36,310 nt of DNA from contig JACQRQ010000268.1 in assembly GCA_016206405.1 (NCBI GenBank), positions 1 to 36,310 of the forward strand, read 5' to 3'. Shown here in pieces: positions 16,967 through 25,333 of the stretch. Under the pieces are notes generated by a model. That model searched no databases and was not told where the DNA came from. It worked only from the letters and a program-made list of their open reading frames with translations. Made by a program: the position numbers and the translations under genes. The stretch is from Elusimicrobiota bacterium. GTDB lineage: Bacteria; Elusimicrobiota; Elusimicrobia; O2-12-FULL-59-9. Every line of letters starts with the position of its first letter. Position 1 is the stretch's first letter.

Positions 16967-18558
16967 AGATATTGATCGCTCAACCCTATTTCAGGGTCCT
17001 GGACCCGGCCGAGTGGAAAAACCAGATGCCTTATCCGGCTCTGAGCGCGCTTTACGCGGCGACCGTCCTGCGCGGCTTGGGGCACGATATCCATTTTTTC
17101 GACGGCATGCTGGCTTCACGCCCAAAAAACCTGGATGACGAACTGCGGGATCTTCGGCCCGACCTTTTTTTGCTCTTGGACGACGATTTCAACTATCTGA
17201 CGAAGATGTGCCTGTCCAACATGCGCCGCGCCGCGCTCAAAGCTCTGGAAACAGCCCAGGAACTGGGCATTGCTGCCTTTATTCACTCCTCCGACGCCGC
17301 CGATCACCCGCGGCCGTATCTGGAACGAGGGGCATGGGCGGTGATTTTGCAGGAAGCGGAGAGCGCCCTTCCCGACGTCATCACCGCCATCGAAAAGGGA
17401 AATTTCAAGCAAACCCGCGAAAAAATACCGGGACTGCTTTTGGGGGGCGGCGAACGGAGTCCAAAAAGGGAGGCGCTCAAGGATTTGGATCTTCTGCCGG
17501 AGCCGGATTATGATTTCGTCGACCTCGCCGCCTACAGGAAAATTTGGATTAAAAACCACGGATATTTTTCGCTCAACATCTCCACGGCCCGGGGCTGTCC
17601 CTTCGGCTGCAATTGGTGCGCCAAACCTCTTTATGGCCAAGCCTACCACAGCCATTCCCCCGCCAGAGTGGCCGGACGCATGCGTCGCTTAAGCCGGCGC
17701 TACAACGCCGACCATTTCTGGATCACCGACGATATCTTCGGTTTGAAGCCCGGTTGGCTCAGGGAGTTCGCCCGCGAATGCGCCTCTCAAGACGCGCGCG
17801 TTCCATATAAATGCCTGTCCCGGGCCGATTTGCTTCTCCGGGACGGCACGGTGGAGCTTCTAAAGCGTTCCGGATGCAGAACCATCTGGCTCGGAGCCGA
17901 ATCCGGCAGCCAGAAAGTGTTGAACGCCATGGAAAAAGGCGTTTCGGTGGAGCAGATCTACGAGGCGGCGCGCCTGGTGCGCCGCGAAAACATGGAGATC
18001 GCTTTTTTCCTGCAGATCGGGTACCCGGAAGAAACATGGGACGATATTTCGCTGACGCGGAAAATGGTCCGGGACTTGACGCCGGACGGCCTGGGCATTT
18101 CCGTCTCCTATCCGCTTCCCGGCACTAAATTTTTTGAGCGGGTATCCAGCCGGCAGCTCTCCAAAACCCGCTGGACCCACTCCAAGGATTTGGATCTTTT
18201 GTTTGCCGGAACCTACGGACGGCAATTTTACCGGTTTCTGCAGCGCTTTATTCACGCCGAGCACCGTATTTTCAGGATCTGCAGAAACAAACAATGGCGG
18301 CAATGGCATCGCCTGGCGGCCTCCATCTTGAGATGGACGTTCTACGGCGCGCTGTTGGCGATCAAGTCTTGCGTGGAGCGTCCCGCCCGCCCAGCGCCCC
18401 GCGTCCGATCGAACACTCGATCACTCGACCACTTGAGCACTGATCACTCTACCGCTCGCCCACTTTACCACTCTACCACTCTGCCGCCGTATCACTCTAT
18501 CACTCTACCACTTTACCACTCTACCACTGGTGGACAAGTTAAGGTGGACTCAATATGA
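16963..18558 (+). CDS. B12-binding-type radical SAM protein 1, with repeat-encoded C-terminus
   Basis: A 531-aa protein of the cobalamin-binding radical SAM architecture. It has an N-terminal Rossmann-like domain (about 1-165, starting MKILIAQPYF), then a radical SAM barrel with C212-C216-C219 (GCPFGCNWC), the ITDDIF strand and LGAESGSQKVL. Such enzymes often methylate unactivated carbons or rearrange ring systems. The classic DxHxxG cobalamin motif is not evident. The last 50 or so residues are encoded by octamer array D and read as HSTTLPLY-type repeats; this tail is probably not part of the enzyme fold. The frame stays open to a stop overlapping the next ATG (ATGA, 18555-18558). First of three related paralogues in the operon. 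Confidence 0.88.
   Translation: MKILIAQPYFRVLDPAEWKNQMPYPALSALYAATVLRGLGHDIHFFDGMLASRPKNLDDELRDLRPDLFLLLDDDFNYLTKMCLSNMRRAALKALETAQELGIAAFIHSSDAADHPRPYLERGAWAVILQEAESALPDVITAIEKGNFKQTREKIPGLLLGGGERSPKREALKDLDLLPEPDYDFVDLAAYRKIWIKNHGYFSLNISTARGCPFGCNWCAKPLYGQAYHSHSPARVAGRMRRLSRRYNADHFWITDDIFGLKPGWLREFARECASQDARVPYKCLSRADLLLRDGTVELLKRSGCRTIWLGAESGSQKVLNAMEKGVSVEQIYEAARLVRRENMEIAFFLQIGYPEETWDDISLTRKMVRDLTPDGLGISVSYPLPGTKFFERVSSRQLSKTRWTHSKDLDLLFAGTYGRQFYRFLQRFIHAEHRIFRICRNKQWRQWHRLAASILRWTFYGALLAIKSCVERPARPAPRVRSNTRSLDHLSTDHSTARPLYHSTTLPPYHSITLPLYHSTTGGQVKVDSI
18408..18532 (+). repeat. CACTCTAC octamer array D (inside a coding frame)
   Basis: The longest array here: a degenerate head (CACTCGAT, CACTCGAC, CACTTGAG), then regular CACTCTAC/CACTTTAC units, ending in CCACTGGTGGAC. 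It lies within the 3' end of the radical SAM gene. Its last 20 bp or so recur in reverse orientation at 36131. Confidence 0.92.
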
Positions 18559-20015
18559 GCGACATCCTTTTATCGCACGCTTATTTCATCGCCGAAGACC
18601 CCCGGGAGCAAGGGATCATGAAGCCTTATCCTCCTCTGGGCCTGCTCTACATCAGCTCCCACCTCAAAGCCAAGGGCTTTGCCGTGGACCTCTTCGACGG
18701 CACTTTCAAAAGCATGCCTGACTTCGAAAACCACCTCTGGACGACGCGCCCCCCCGTGACGGGCCTGTACTGCACGTTAATGAGCAAGCCTCACGTCCTG
18801 AAAATGATCCAACTGTGCAAGGCCGCGGGAAGCCGGGTTATTTTAGGAGGGCCTGAGCCGCCGCCATACGCCCTCGAGTACCTTCGCTCCGGCGCCGACG
18901 TCGTCGTGCATGGCGAGGGGGAACTGGCGCTGCAAGAGCTCATCCCCCATCTCAAGCGCTTCGGCGCCGCGGGTCTCAACTCCATTGAGGGCATTTCCTT
19001 TCTTGACGAGGACGGCCGCTTGGTTCAAACGCCGCCGCGAGCCCAAATTATAAACCTCTCCCAACAGCCTTGGCCGGACCGCGAAGCCATCGACATGGAC
19101 CGCTATCTGGGGGCGTGGAAAACGCATCACGGATCAAGCTCGGTCTCGCTCATCACGGCCCGCGGCTGCCCCTATACCTGCGCCTGGTGCAGCCACTCCG
19201 TCTTCGGCGAAACTCACCGCCGCCGGCAGCCCGGGGAAGTCGCCGAGGAAATCGCCTGGCTCCAAAATAAATACGCCCCGGACCGGCTTTGGTACGCCGA
19301 CGACGTCTTTACCATCCATCGCGGCTGGATTCTGGAATTCGCAAGGGAGCTAAAAAAACGCGGCCTTAAAATTCCCTTTGAATGCATTTCTCGGGCCGAC
19401 CGCCTCGATGACGCGCTCATCGCCGCGCTTTGCGAAATGGGCTGCTTCCGGCTCTGGATAGGCGCCGAAAGCGGGTCCCAGAAAATCCTCGACGCCATGC
19501 GGCGCCGGACCACGATTGAAGACGTCCGATTAAAAACCAGGAGCCTGCAAAATAACGGCATTCAGGTTGGGATGTTCGTCATGCTCGGCTACGAAGGCGA
19601 GCAATGCTCCGACATCGAGGCGACGGTGGACCACCTCAAAAAGTCCGCTCCGGATGTTTTCTTGAGCACGGTCGCCTATCCCATCAAAGGCACCCGCTAT
19701 TATGAGGCCGTTTCGGATAAAATCGTTTCCAGCTTAAGCTGGCCCGCGCGCACCGACCGCGACCTCAAAATATCGGGCCGGCGCTCCAAAAGGTTCTATG
19801 CCCACGCGACCCGCTGGATGGACAACGAGGTGAATTTCCATAAATTGCGGGTCCAAAATTCTCTCAACCTTCCCCGCATGCTCAAGCTCTTGGCCAACGC
19901 CAAGCGCGGCCGTCTCGGCATGTGGTGGACCCGCAACGAGACGGAGGAGGACCCGTCGCAAGGCGCCGGCGGGCGCGGCTGGCCCGCCCGAGACCGGGCG
20001 GAGGCCGCATGGTGA
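18555..20015 (+). CDS. B12-binding-type radical SAM protein 2
   Basis: A 486-aa BchE-like radical SAM protein. The N-terminal cobalamin-domain-like part (1-190) has KPYPPLGLLYISSHLKAKG, ILGGPEPPPYA and VVHGEGELA, typical of this group. The radical SAM motif is C205-C209-C212 (GCPYTCAWC), followed by YADDVFT and WIGAESGSQKIL. The strong likeness to the preceding gene (shared GAESGSQK, similar spacing) suggests duplication, with successive reactions on one substrate or two related ones. It starts in an ATGA overlap, and its 3' end overlaps the methyltransferase by 7 nt. The C-terminal 25 residues are low-complexity, Gly/Arg/Ala-rich. Confidence 0.9.
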   Translation: MSDILLSHAYFIAEDPREQGIMKPYPPLGLLYISSHLKAKGFAVDLFDGTFKSMPDFENHLWTTRPPVTGLYCTLMSKPHVLKMIQLCKAAGSRVILGGPEPPPYALEYLRSGADVVVHGEGELALQELIPHLKRFGAAGLNSIEGISFLDEDGRLVQTPPRAQIINLSQQPWPDREAIDMDRYLGAWKTHHGSSSVSLITARGCPYTCAWCSHSVFGETHRRRQPGEVAEEIAWLQNKYAPDRLWYADDVFTIHRGWILEFARELKKRGLKIPFECISRADRLDDALIAALCEMGCFRLWIGAESGSQKILDAMRRRTTIEDVRLKTRSLQNNGIQVGMFVMLGYEGEQCSDIEATVDHLKKSAPDVFLSTVAYPIKGTRYYEAVSDKIVSSLSWPARTDRDLKISGRRSKRFYAHATRWMDNEVNFHKLRVQNSLNLPRMLKLLANAKRGRLGMWWTRNETEEDPSQGAGGRGWPARDRAEAAW

Positions 20016-20815
20016 GCCGGGCGCAGGAAGCGTCCCCTTTCGACGCGGTCGCCCGGGATTACGACCGCACCTTCACTTTTACGACTCTCGGCCGGATGCT
20101 GCGCGCTCGAGTTTGGGAGCACTTGGCCGAGCATTTCAAGGCGGGCGAGCGCGTCCTGGATTTGGCGTGCGGCACCGGCGAAGACGCCGTCTGGCTGGCC
20201 CAACGAGGCGTACGGGTCGCCGCCGCGGACGCTTCCGGAACAATGCTCGACATCGCCCGCGCCAAAGCCGCGCGCGCCGGGATTGCCGGCGGGATAGAAT
20301 TTAGAAGCCTGCGCATCGAACGACTGCCGGCCTATGCCTCCCAACAGCCCCCCTTTTCTTTTGACGGCGCCTTCTCCAATTTCGGAGGACTCAACGCGGT
20401 GGAAGACAGAACGCCCGTCTTTGAGGCTTTGTTCCGCCTGCTTAAACCCGGCGGCAAGCTGATTCTGGTCGTGATGGGCCCCTGCTGCCCCTGGGAGATC
20501 GCCGGAAATATCCTGCGCCTTGAGCCGCGCAAAGCTTTCCGGCGCTGGAAGAAAAGCGCGCCGGCGATCATCGGCGGCCGCGCCCTTCGCGTCCGCTATC
20601 CGTCGGCCGCAAAGCTTCAAAAGGAGCTTTCCGGAAATTTCCGCCTCATCGATGCGCAAAGCCTGGGCTTATGGCTGCCGACGACCGAGTTCAGGGGGCT
20701 GGCGCACCAATGGCCCCGTCTCTTCGCTTTTCTCAATCGCCTGGAAAAATCTACCGCCTCCATCACCCGAGGCTGGGGAGACCACTCCATTGTCATCGCC
20801 GCGAGAAAGCCTTAA
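20009..20815 (+). CDS. Class I SAM-dependent methyltransferase (UbiE-like)
   Basis: A 268-aa methyltransferase. I choose ATG 20009, which has GGAGG about 5 nt upstream, over the track's start at 19922 deep in the previous gene. Motif I is VLDLACGTGEDAVWLAQRG (about residues 44-62), acidic motif II is VAAADAS, and post-motif LKPGGKLILVV is clear. The N-terminal FDAVARDYDRTF is the usual entry helix. The C-terminal part (PTTEFRGLAHQWP) resembles lipid- or small-molecule O/C-methyltransferases, but the acceptor cannot be read from sequence. It overlaps the preceding radical SAM gene, and the next gene starts within its last 26 nt. Confidence 0.85.
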   Translation: MVSRAQEASPFDAVARDYDRTFTFTTLGRMLRARVWEHLAEHFKAGERVLDLACGTGEDAVWLAQRGVRVAAADASGTMLDIARAKAARAGIAGGIEFRSLRIERLPAYASQQPPFSFDGAFSNFGGLNAVEDRTPVFEALFRLLKPGGKLILVVMGPCCPWEIAGNILRLEPRKAFRRWKKSAPAIIGGRALRVRYPSAAKLQKELSGNFRLIDAQSLGLWLPTTEFRGLAHQWPRLFAFLNRLEKSTASITRGWGDHSIVIAARKP

Positions 20816-21527
20816 CAACGCCCATCGCCTGACAGGCTGGAGAGCCCGTTGGACGCGCCGCTGGCTGTCGCTGAAATACCGGATTTTTCACCGAGGGTAT
20901 CGTCGTCTTGTCTTGGAAAAAATCCCCGAAGCGGCGTTCGTGGTTCTTCCGGACGTCTTCAACCCCGTTTTATTTCGCATCGGCCCGTTTTTGGGAAGGG
21001 CCGCTTCCAAGCTGATCGCCTCAAAGGCGGCTGCCTCCGCCGCGAACGCGCCCATCCGGGTTTTGGATGTCGGAACCGGTTCCGGGGTCTGCGCCGTCCT
21101 CGCCGCCCAGGCAGGAGCGGCGGCGGTGGCCACAGACATCAATCCGGAGGCGGTGCGCTGCGCCAAAATCAACGCCCTGCTCAACGACCTCGAAGAGCGC
21201 ATCGAGGTGCGGCGGAAAAACTTATTAGAGGACCTCCATGGAGAAAGGTTCGACCTTGTGTTGTTCAGCCCGCCGTTTTATATCGGCCGGCCTCGAGACT
21301 GGCTGGACTGCGCCTGGCGCAGCGAGGACGTCTTTGAGCGCTTCGCGGAGGGTTTGCCGGCGGCGTTAAAACCGGACGGGCAAGCCCTGATCGCCCTTTC
21401 CACCGATGGAGCCGGCCAATATTTCTTAAATTTGATGCGGCAGCGCGGATTCGACGTGTCCCTCCATCAGCAAGAGCATTGGGGAAATGAAATCGCCGCC
21501 ATCTACAGCGTCCGGCCCCAAGGATAA
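20790..21527 (+). CDS. HemK/PrmC-like methyltransferase
   Basis: A 245-aa methyltransferase with the N5/N6-type catalytic motif SPPFY (in FDLVLFSPPFYIGRP) after a standard SAM site, VLDVGTGSGVCAVLAAQAG, with VATDINPEAVRCAKIN. Proteins of this type methylate glutamine or amino groups, though in a biosynthetic operon it may act on a small molecule. The track start (TTG 20520) would overlap the previous gene by nearly 300 nt. TTG 20790 has GGGGAG at 20775-20780 and keeps the conserved-looking LKYRIFHRGYRRLVLEKIPEAAF. TTG 20913 is the fallback. The N-terminal region resembles HemK-like proteins with VLPDVFNP. Start choice is moderately sure; the family call is firm. Confidence 0.75.
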   Translation: MSSPRESLNNAHRLTGWRARWTRRWLSLKYRIFHRGYRRLVLEKIPEAAFVVLPDVFNPVLFRIGPFLGRAASKLIASKAAASAANAPIRVLDVGTGSGVCAVLAAQAGAAAVATDINPEAVRCAKINALLNDLEERIEVRRKNLLEDLHGERFDLVLFSPPFYIGRPRDWLDCAWRSEDVFERFAEGLPAALKPDGQALIALSTDGAGQYFLNLMRQRGFDVSLHQQEHWGNEIAAIYSVRPQG

Positions 21528-21541
21528 AGGACGGCGCGCCG

Positions 21542-23017
21542 ATGATTATTTTATACAACCCTCAAAGCAGCGCGGCCCGCAAGCCTATTCTTCCGATGTC
21601 GCTCCTGGCTCTGGCCGCGCAGTTGGAAGGGCGCCGCCCTTGCCGGATCATCGACGGCAACTTGGACGATCATCCGGTGGACAGCATCGCCCGGATCATC
21701 GGCGAGAATTCTGCCGGCGTTCTTGGAGTCACGGTGATGCCCGGCCCCCAATTGTTGGCCGCTACGCGGGACTGCCGGGCGATCAAAAACCGCTTTCCCC
21801 ACGTGACCATCGTTTGGGGGGGCTACTTCCCCACGCAGCACCCGCGCCCCTGCCTCAACGCCCCCTACGTGGATTTCGCGCTCCAAGGACACGCTGACTT
21901 CGCCTTGCATGCCTTCTTGGAGATGCTCGAGGGGCGCATGCGCCCATCGGAGGTGCCGGGATTGGTCTACCGGGATCCATCCGGCGGCTCCGTGCGGCAG
22001 GTTCCGGCGGGACCGGTTCCCCACCCCGCGCATCTGCCCCCTTTTCCCTATCACCGGGTGCCGATGCAGCGCTATATCCGCAACACCTATCTCGGTTCGC
22101 GCACCTTGCCGGACCACACCAGTTACGGCTGCCCGTTTTTTTGCAATTTCTGCGGCGTCGTCAAACTCGCCAACGGCAGGTGGCTGGCCCAGTCGGCCGA
22201 ACGCATCGCCGGGAATGTGGCGATGATGATGCGCCGCTGGAACGTCAACGCCGTCGAGTTTTTCGACAATAATTTCTTTGTCCAAGAGGCTCGCGTGGCC
22301 GAGTTCGCCGACCGCATAAAGAAGTTTGGAATCGGCTGGTGGGGAGAGGGGCGCATCGACACCATGCTCCAATTCGACGATCGGACCTGGCGCGCTATGG
22401 CGGAAAGCGGCTTGCGCATGGTTTTTTTGGGCGCCGAATCCGGTTCCGATGAGACGCTCAAAAGAATGAAAAAGCAAGGGACAGCCTGCGCCGCGAAAAC
22501 GCTGGCGATGGCCCAAAAATGCGCCCAATGGGGAATTATTCCGGAATTTTCCTTCATGCTCGGAAATCCGCCGGACCCGGAAAAAGACGCGCAAGCGACG
22601 ACGGCCTTCATACGCAAGCTCAAAAAAATCAATCCTCAAGCCGAGATAATCCTTTATCACTACACCCCGGTTCCGCTTCAGGGAGAACTTTACGAGGCGG
22701 CACAGGGACGAGGATTCCGCTTTCCTGAACGCTTGGAGGAATGGGTGCGCCCGGAGTGGCAGCGGGTAGCCGCGCATCGCCCCGAATCCATGCCCTGGTT
22801 CTCCTCCAACCTGACAAGCCGTATTCGTAATTTTGAAAAAGTGCTCAATGCCTATTACCCCACGGCCACCGACATCAAGCTGGGGAAACTGCATAGGTTG
22901 TTCTTGCGCGGCCTGAGCGCTTGGCGCTACCGCCTGCATTTTTACCGACTGCCCTGGGAACTGCGCGCCGCAAACCGCCTCTTGAAATATCAGCGCCCGG
23001 AAACTTCGGGATTTTAA
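21542..23017 (+). CDS. B12-binding-type radical SAM protein 3
   Basis: A 491-aa radical SAM protein of the cobalamin-binding class. It has an N-terminal Rossmann-like domain (MIILYNPQSS to about 180, with WGGYFPTQHP) and C197-C201-C204 in YGCPFFCNFCG. FFDNNFF and FLGAESGSDETL follow, then the LGNPPDPEKD loop. It is more distant from proteins 1 and 2 than those are from each other. The ATG lies 14 nt after the methyltransferase stop, and the stop codon touches the next start (TAA then ATG). A 598-aa antisense ORF covering this gene is a shadow. The product is probably an SAM/cobalamin-dependent carbon-modifying step in the operon's pathway. Confidence 0.9.
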   Translation: MIILYNPQSSAARKPILPMSLLALAAQLEGRRPCRIIDGNLDDHPVDSIARIIGENSAGVLGVTVMPGPQLLAATRDCRAIKNRFPHVTIVWGGYFPTQHPRPCLNAPYVDFALQGHADFALHAFLEMLEGRMRPSEVPGLVYRDPSGGSVRQVPAGPVPHPAHLPPFPYHRVPMQRYIRNTYLGSRTLPDHTSYGCPFFCNFCGVVKLANGRWLAQSAERIAGNVAMMMRRWNVNAVEFFDNNFFVQEARVAEFADRIKKFGIGWWGEGRIDTMLQFDDRTWRAMAESGLRMVFLGAESGSDETLKRMKKQGTACAAKTLAMAQKCAQWGIIPEFSFMLGNPPDPEKDAQATTAFIRKLKKINPQAEIILYHYTPVPLQGELYEAAQGRGFRFPERLEEWVRPEWQRVAAHRPESMPWFSSNLTSRIRNFEKVLNAYYPTATDIKLGKLHRLFLRGLSAWRYRLHFYRLPWELRAANRLLKYQRPETSGF

Positions 23018-23737
23018 ATGCTCGCCCGCCGGCTTCTCCAACCGCTTAAGACCGCCAATATGAGATTTTTTCCGGATTCTTTCCCCTACGCTCCGGATTG
23101 GGTCGTTCTGGGGGTCAACAACGCCTGCAACCTGCGTTGCAAAATGTGCGACGTGGGCGCCGGCTACAAGGCGAGCAACTTCTACCACAATATGACTGGC
23201 GCAAAGCCCTTGAACATGCCCCGGGAGCTTATTTTTAAGATCATTGATGAGACCGCGCGCTATTTTCCGAAAGCTAAGCTGGGCTACGGCTTCACCGAAC
23301 CGCTGCTTTATCCGCATCTGGTCGAATCCATTCGCTATGCCAAACAAAAACGGCTAACCACGGCGCTGACGACCAACGCCTTCGGATTGGAGCGCCTGGC
23401 GGTGGATTTGGCGTTGGCGGGGCTGGATGAAGTGAGCGTCTCGCTGGATGGCCCGCCGGAAATTCACAACGCCATCCGGGGCCACGCGCGCTCCTTTGCC
23501 GGCGCTTTTGAGGGAATCAAAAAGATTTTCAAGATCAAAGGCCCTGCGCCCGAAGTTTCCATATTTTGCGCCGTCACGGAGTGGAACATCGGCCACTTGG
23601 TGAGATTTGCGGAATTGTTTAAATCCTTTCCGCTCCGCCGGCTCGGTTTTTGCATACGAACTTTACCCCGCCCGATGTTGCCGGGGCGCACAATGCCCTC
23701 TATGGTCGTCTATACCCCGCCACCATTTCCAGTATGA
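23018..23737 (+). CDS. Radical SAM/SPASM-type protein, N-terminal part (frameshifted)
   Basis: A 239-aa ORF with the radical SAM motif C37-C41-C44 (ACNLRCKMC), the GFTEPLLYP strand and VSVSLDGPPEIHNAIRGH, typical of SPASM/Twitch radical SAM enzymes. Its sense reading ends near residue 211 (RRLGF); the following residues (CIRTLPRPML and so on) look out of frame. The natural continuation (HTNFTPPDVAG) lies in the -1 frame in the overlapping ORF at 23650. The switch falls on a run of five T (23647-23651), where one missing T or a -1 slip on TTT would restore a 366-aa protein. The ORF's stop overlaps an ATG at 23734 (ATGA), so two separate genes are a less likely alternative. Confidence 0.75.
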   Translation: MLARRLLQPLKTANMRFFPDSFPYAPDWVVLGVNNACNLRCKMCDVGAGYKASNFYHNMTGAKPLNMPRELIFKIIDETARYFPKAKLGYGFTEPLLYPHLVESIRYAKQKRLTTALTTNAFGLERLAVDLALAGLDEVSVSLDGPPEIHNAIRGHARSFAGAFEGIKKIFKIKGPAPEVSIFCAVTEWNIGHLVRFAELFKSFPLRRLGFCIRTLPRPMLPGRTMPSMVVYTPPPFPV

Positions 23738-24117
23738 AGGAAATCAACATCGAAAGAATGGACCTAAACGTCTTGTGGCGCGAGATCAAAGCCGTCGAGG
23801 AACAACCCTTTCCCTTCCCGGTCGTTTTTTCACCGAGGCTGATAGATTTTCAGGCGCTACAAGATTTTTACCTAAAACCCGGCAAATTCATCGGCGCGCG
23901 CTGCTACGATGCCTTCCGGATGCTCATGATCAAATCCGACGGTTCCGCCATGCCGGCCCACAGCCGTTGTTACAAAATAGAGGCCGGGAATCTATATCAG
24001 CAGAGTTTAAAGGATATTTGGCGATCCGAAGCGATCCGCCGCTTTCGAAAGACGCTGACCGCAGCCGGCGGTCTTTTGCCCGCCTGCGCCAGGTGCTGCA
24101 GCGCCTTCTCCACCTGA
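23650..24117 (+). CDS. SPASM-like C-terminal part of the frameshifted radical SAM gene
   Basis: Continuation of the preceding ORF in the -1 frame. It carries the SPASM-like auxiliary-cluster region: a Cys in GARCYDAFRML, the IKSDGSAMPAHSRCY strand with a second Cys, GNLYQQSLKDIWRSEAIRRFR, and the closing PACARCCSAF. In SPASM enzymes these Cys residues hold one or two auxiliary [4Fe-4S] clusters. Alone it lacks a radical SAM core and so cannot be an enzyme. If independently translated, the best start is ATG 23734, coupled to the upstream stop by ATGA. The stop is 3 nt before the next gene, keeping the operon continuous. Confidence 0.7.
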   Translation: MHTNFTPPDVAGAHNALYGRLYPATISSMKEINIERMDLNVLWREIKAVEEQPFPFPVVFSPRLIDFQALQDFYLKPGKFIGARCYDAFRMLMIKSDGSAMPAHSRCYKIEAGNLYQQSLKDIWRSEAIRRFRKTLTAAGGLLPACARCCSAFST

Positions 24118-24120
24118 CCC

Positions 24121-25326
24121 ATGGGACCCCTGAGAATTCCAGCCGTCCGTCTTGCGCTCATCGCCGTCCTGGCGGCGTATTGGGCGTTTTTGGGCGTGGT
24201 TCCGGCATTCAACGAAATCCGAAGCGATTTTCCAAACTACTACGCGGCCGCAAGAATCGCCCTCCAAAACCCGGACGACGCCCGGCTCTACGACGACGCC
24301 TGGTTCCAGGCTAAACTCATGCAGGCCGGATTTGCCCACCCCGGCAAGTTTTCCCCCCATCCTCCCACGACGGCAATTCTCTACATGCCGCTTGCCTTTC
24401 TGCCGCCGCTGGCCGCGTTCAACACGATGACCGCCTTGAACCTTCTTTTCGTGCTTCTGGCCGTCATTTATTTATCCCGCGGGCTGTCTGCCCCCTGGAC
24501 GGAGTCGTCGCTGTTGATTCTCTTATCCGGCCAAGGGCTCGTCAATTGCTTCCTGCTGGGCCAAATTTATGCAGCCGTTTCCTTGTCCGTCATTATGGGT
24601 TATTATTTTTATGCGCGTGGAAACAAAGCGGCGGCCGGCATTTTTTTCGGGCTTTTTATTCCCATTAAATATTTCCCCGTCGTTTTCTTGCCCTACTTCG
24701 CCGTTAAGAAGGAGTACCGGCTTCTGCTTTACAGCGCCATTCCCGGCGCTCTCTTCGCGGCGGCCAGCCTATGGCTGTGGGGATGGGAAACTCACCGGCG
24801 TTTTCTGAACGAGGCTTTCGGCCCCCATCTTTTATCCAACCTGTCCCTGCAAAGCCCGTTTGCGCCGGCCTTCCAATCCTTGGACGGGTTGCTGCGCCGA
24901 TGGATGATCATGGACGCGGCGGCCAATCCGCGGCCGTGGATAGATTCTCAAGCGGGATTCTGGGCCGCCAAGCTCTTAGTTCTTTTTGCGCTCGGCGCCC
25001 TCGCGGTTCGCAGGTTCATTCAATATATGCATGATCCGGCCAAGCAGGCTCTCTGCCTTATTTTGCCCGCGCTCTTGGCGCTTGTCATCGCGCCGGCCAC
25101 CGCCACCTACCATTTTCTGCTCCTTTGGCTGCCCGTGGGGCTTCTCTTGAAGCATTACTCCAACCAGGGTCGGCATGATTTATCGCATCTGACGCTGATG
25201 GCCTATGCGGCGATCGGGTTCATTCCTTACGGCCTGTTCTATCCATTTGCCGGGGCAGGGGGGTGGGCCTGGCTGGCTTATCCGCGCTGGTTTTTGATTT
25301 TGGCGATGTTTCTTATGGCGGCGTAG
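24121..25326 (+). CDS. GT87 (DUF2029)-type membrane glycosyltransferase
   Basis: A 401-aa polytopic membrane protein with about ten hydrophobic segments, matching the GT-C-fold GT87/DUF2029 group (mannosyltransferase-like, using polyprenyl-phosphate sugars). The catalytic-loop-like motif SDFPNYYAAARIAL follows the first helix, as in the family (an acidic residue in the first periplasmic loop), and GKFSPHPPTTAILYMPLAFLP also fits. It would add a sugar on the outer face of the cytoplasmic membrane. It starts 3 nt after the SPASM part. With the flippase next, it implies that the operon's product is a lipid-linked saccharide or glycolipid. Confidence 0.8.
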   Translation: MGPLRIPAVRLALIAVLAAYWAFLGVVPAFNEIRSDFPNYYAAARIALQNPDDARLYDDAWFQAKLMQAGFAHPGKFSPHPPTTAILYMPLAFLPPLAAFNTMTALNLLFVLLAVIYLSRGLSAPWTESSLLILLSGQGLVNCFLLGQIYAAVSLSVIMGYYFYARGNKAAAGIFFGLFIPIKYFPVVFLPYFAVKKEYRLLLYSAIPGALFAAASLWLWGWETHRRFLNEAFGPHLLSNLSLQSPFAPAFQSLDGLLRRWMIMDAAANPRPWIDSQAGFWAAKLLVLFALGALAVRRFIQYMHDPAKQALCLILPALLALVIAPATATYHFLLLWLPVGLLLKHYSNQGRHDLSHLTLMAYAAIGFIPYGLFYPFAGAGGWAWLAYPRWFLILAMFLMAA

Positions 25327-25333
25327 AACTCAC

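Noticed and set aside
10720-18532. Octamer arrays as CRISPR or integron-type repeats
   Set aside because: Units are 8 bp with no spacers between them, and no cas or integrase gene is present.
20520-20789. N-terminal extension of the HemK-like methyltransferase from 20520
   Set aside because: It would overlap the preceding methyltransferase by almost 300 nt and reads as low-quality sequence; TTG 20790 has a Shine-Dalgarno.
21551-23347. 598-aa ORF on the minus strand opposite radical SAM protein 3
   Set aside because: It has no recognisable motif and lies antisense to a gene with clear B12/radical SAM signatures; long antisense ORFs are expected in GC-rich DNA.
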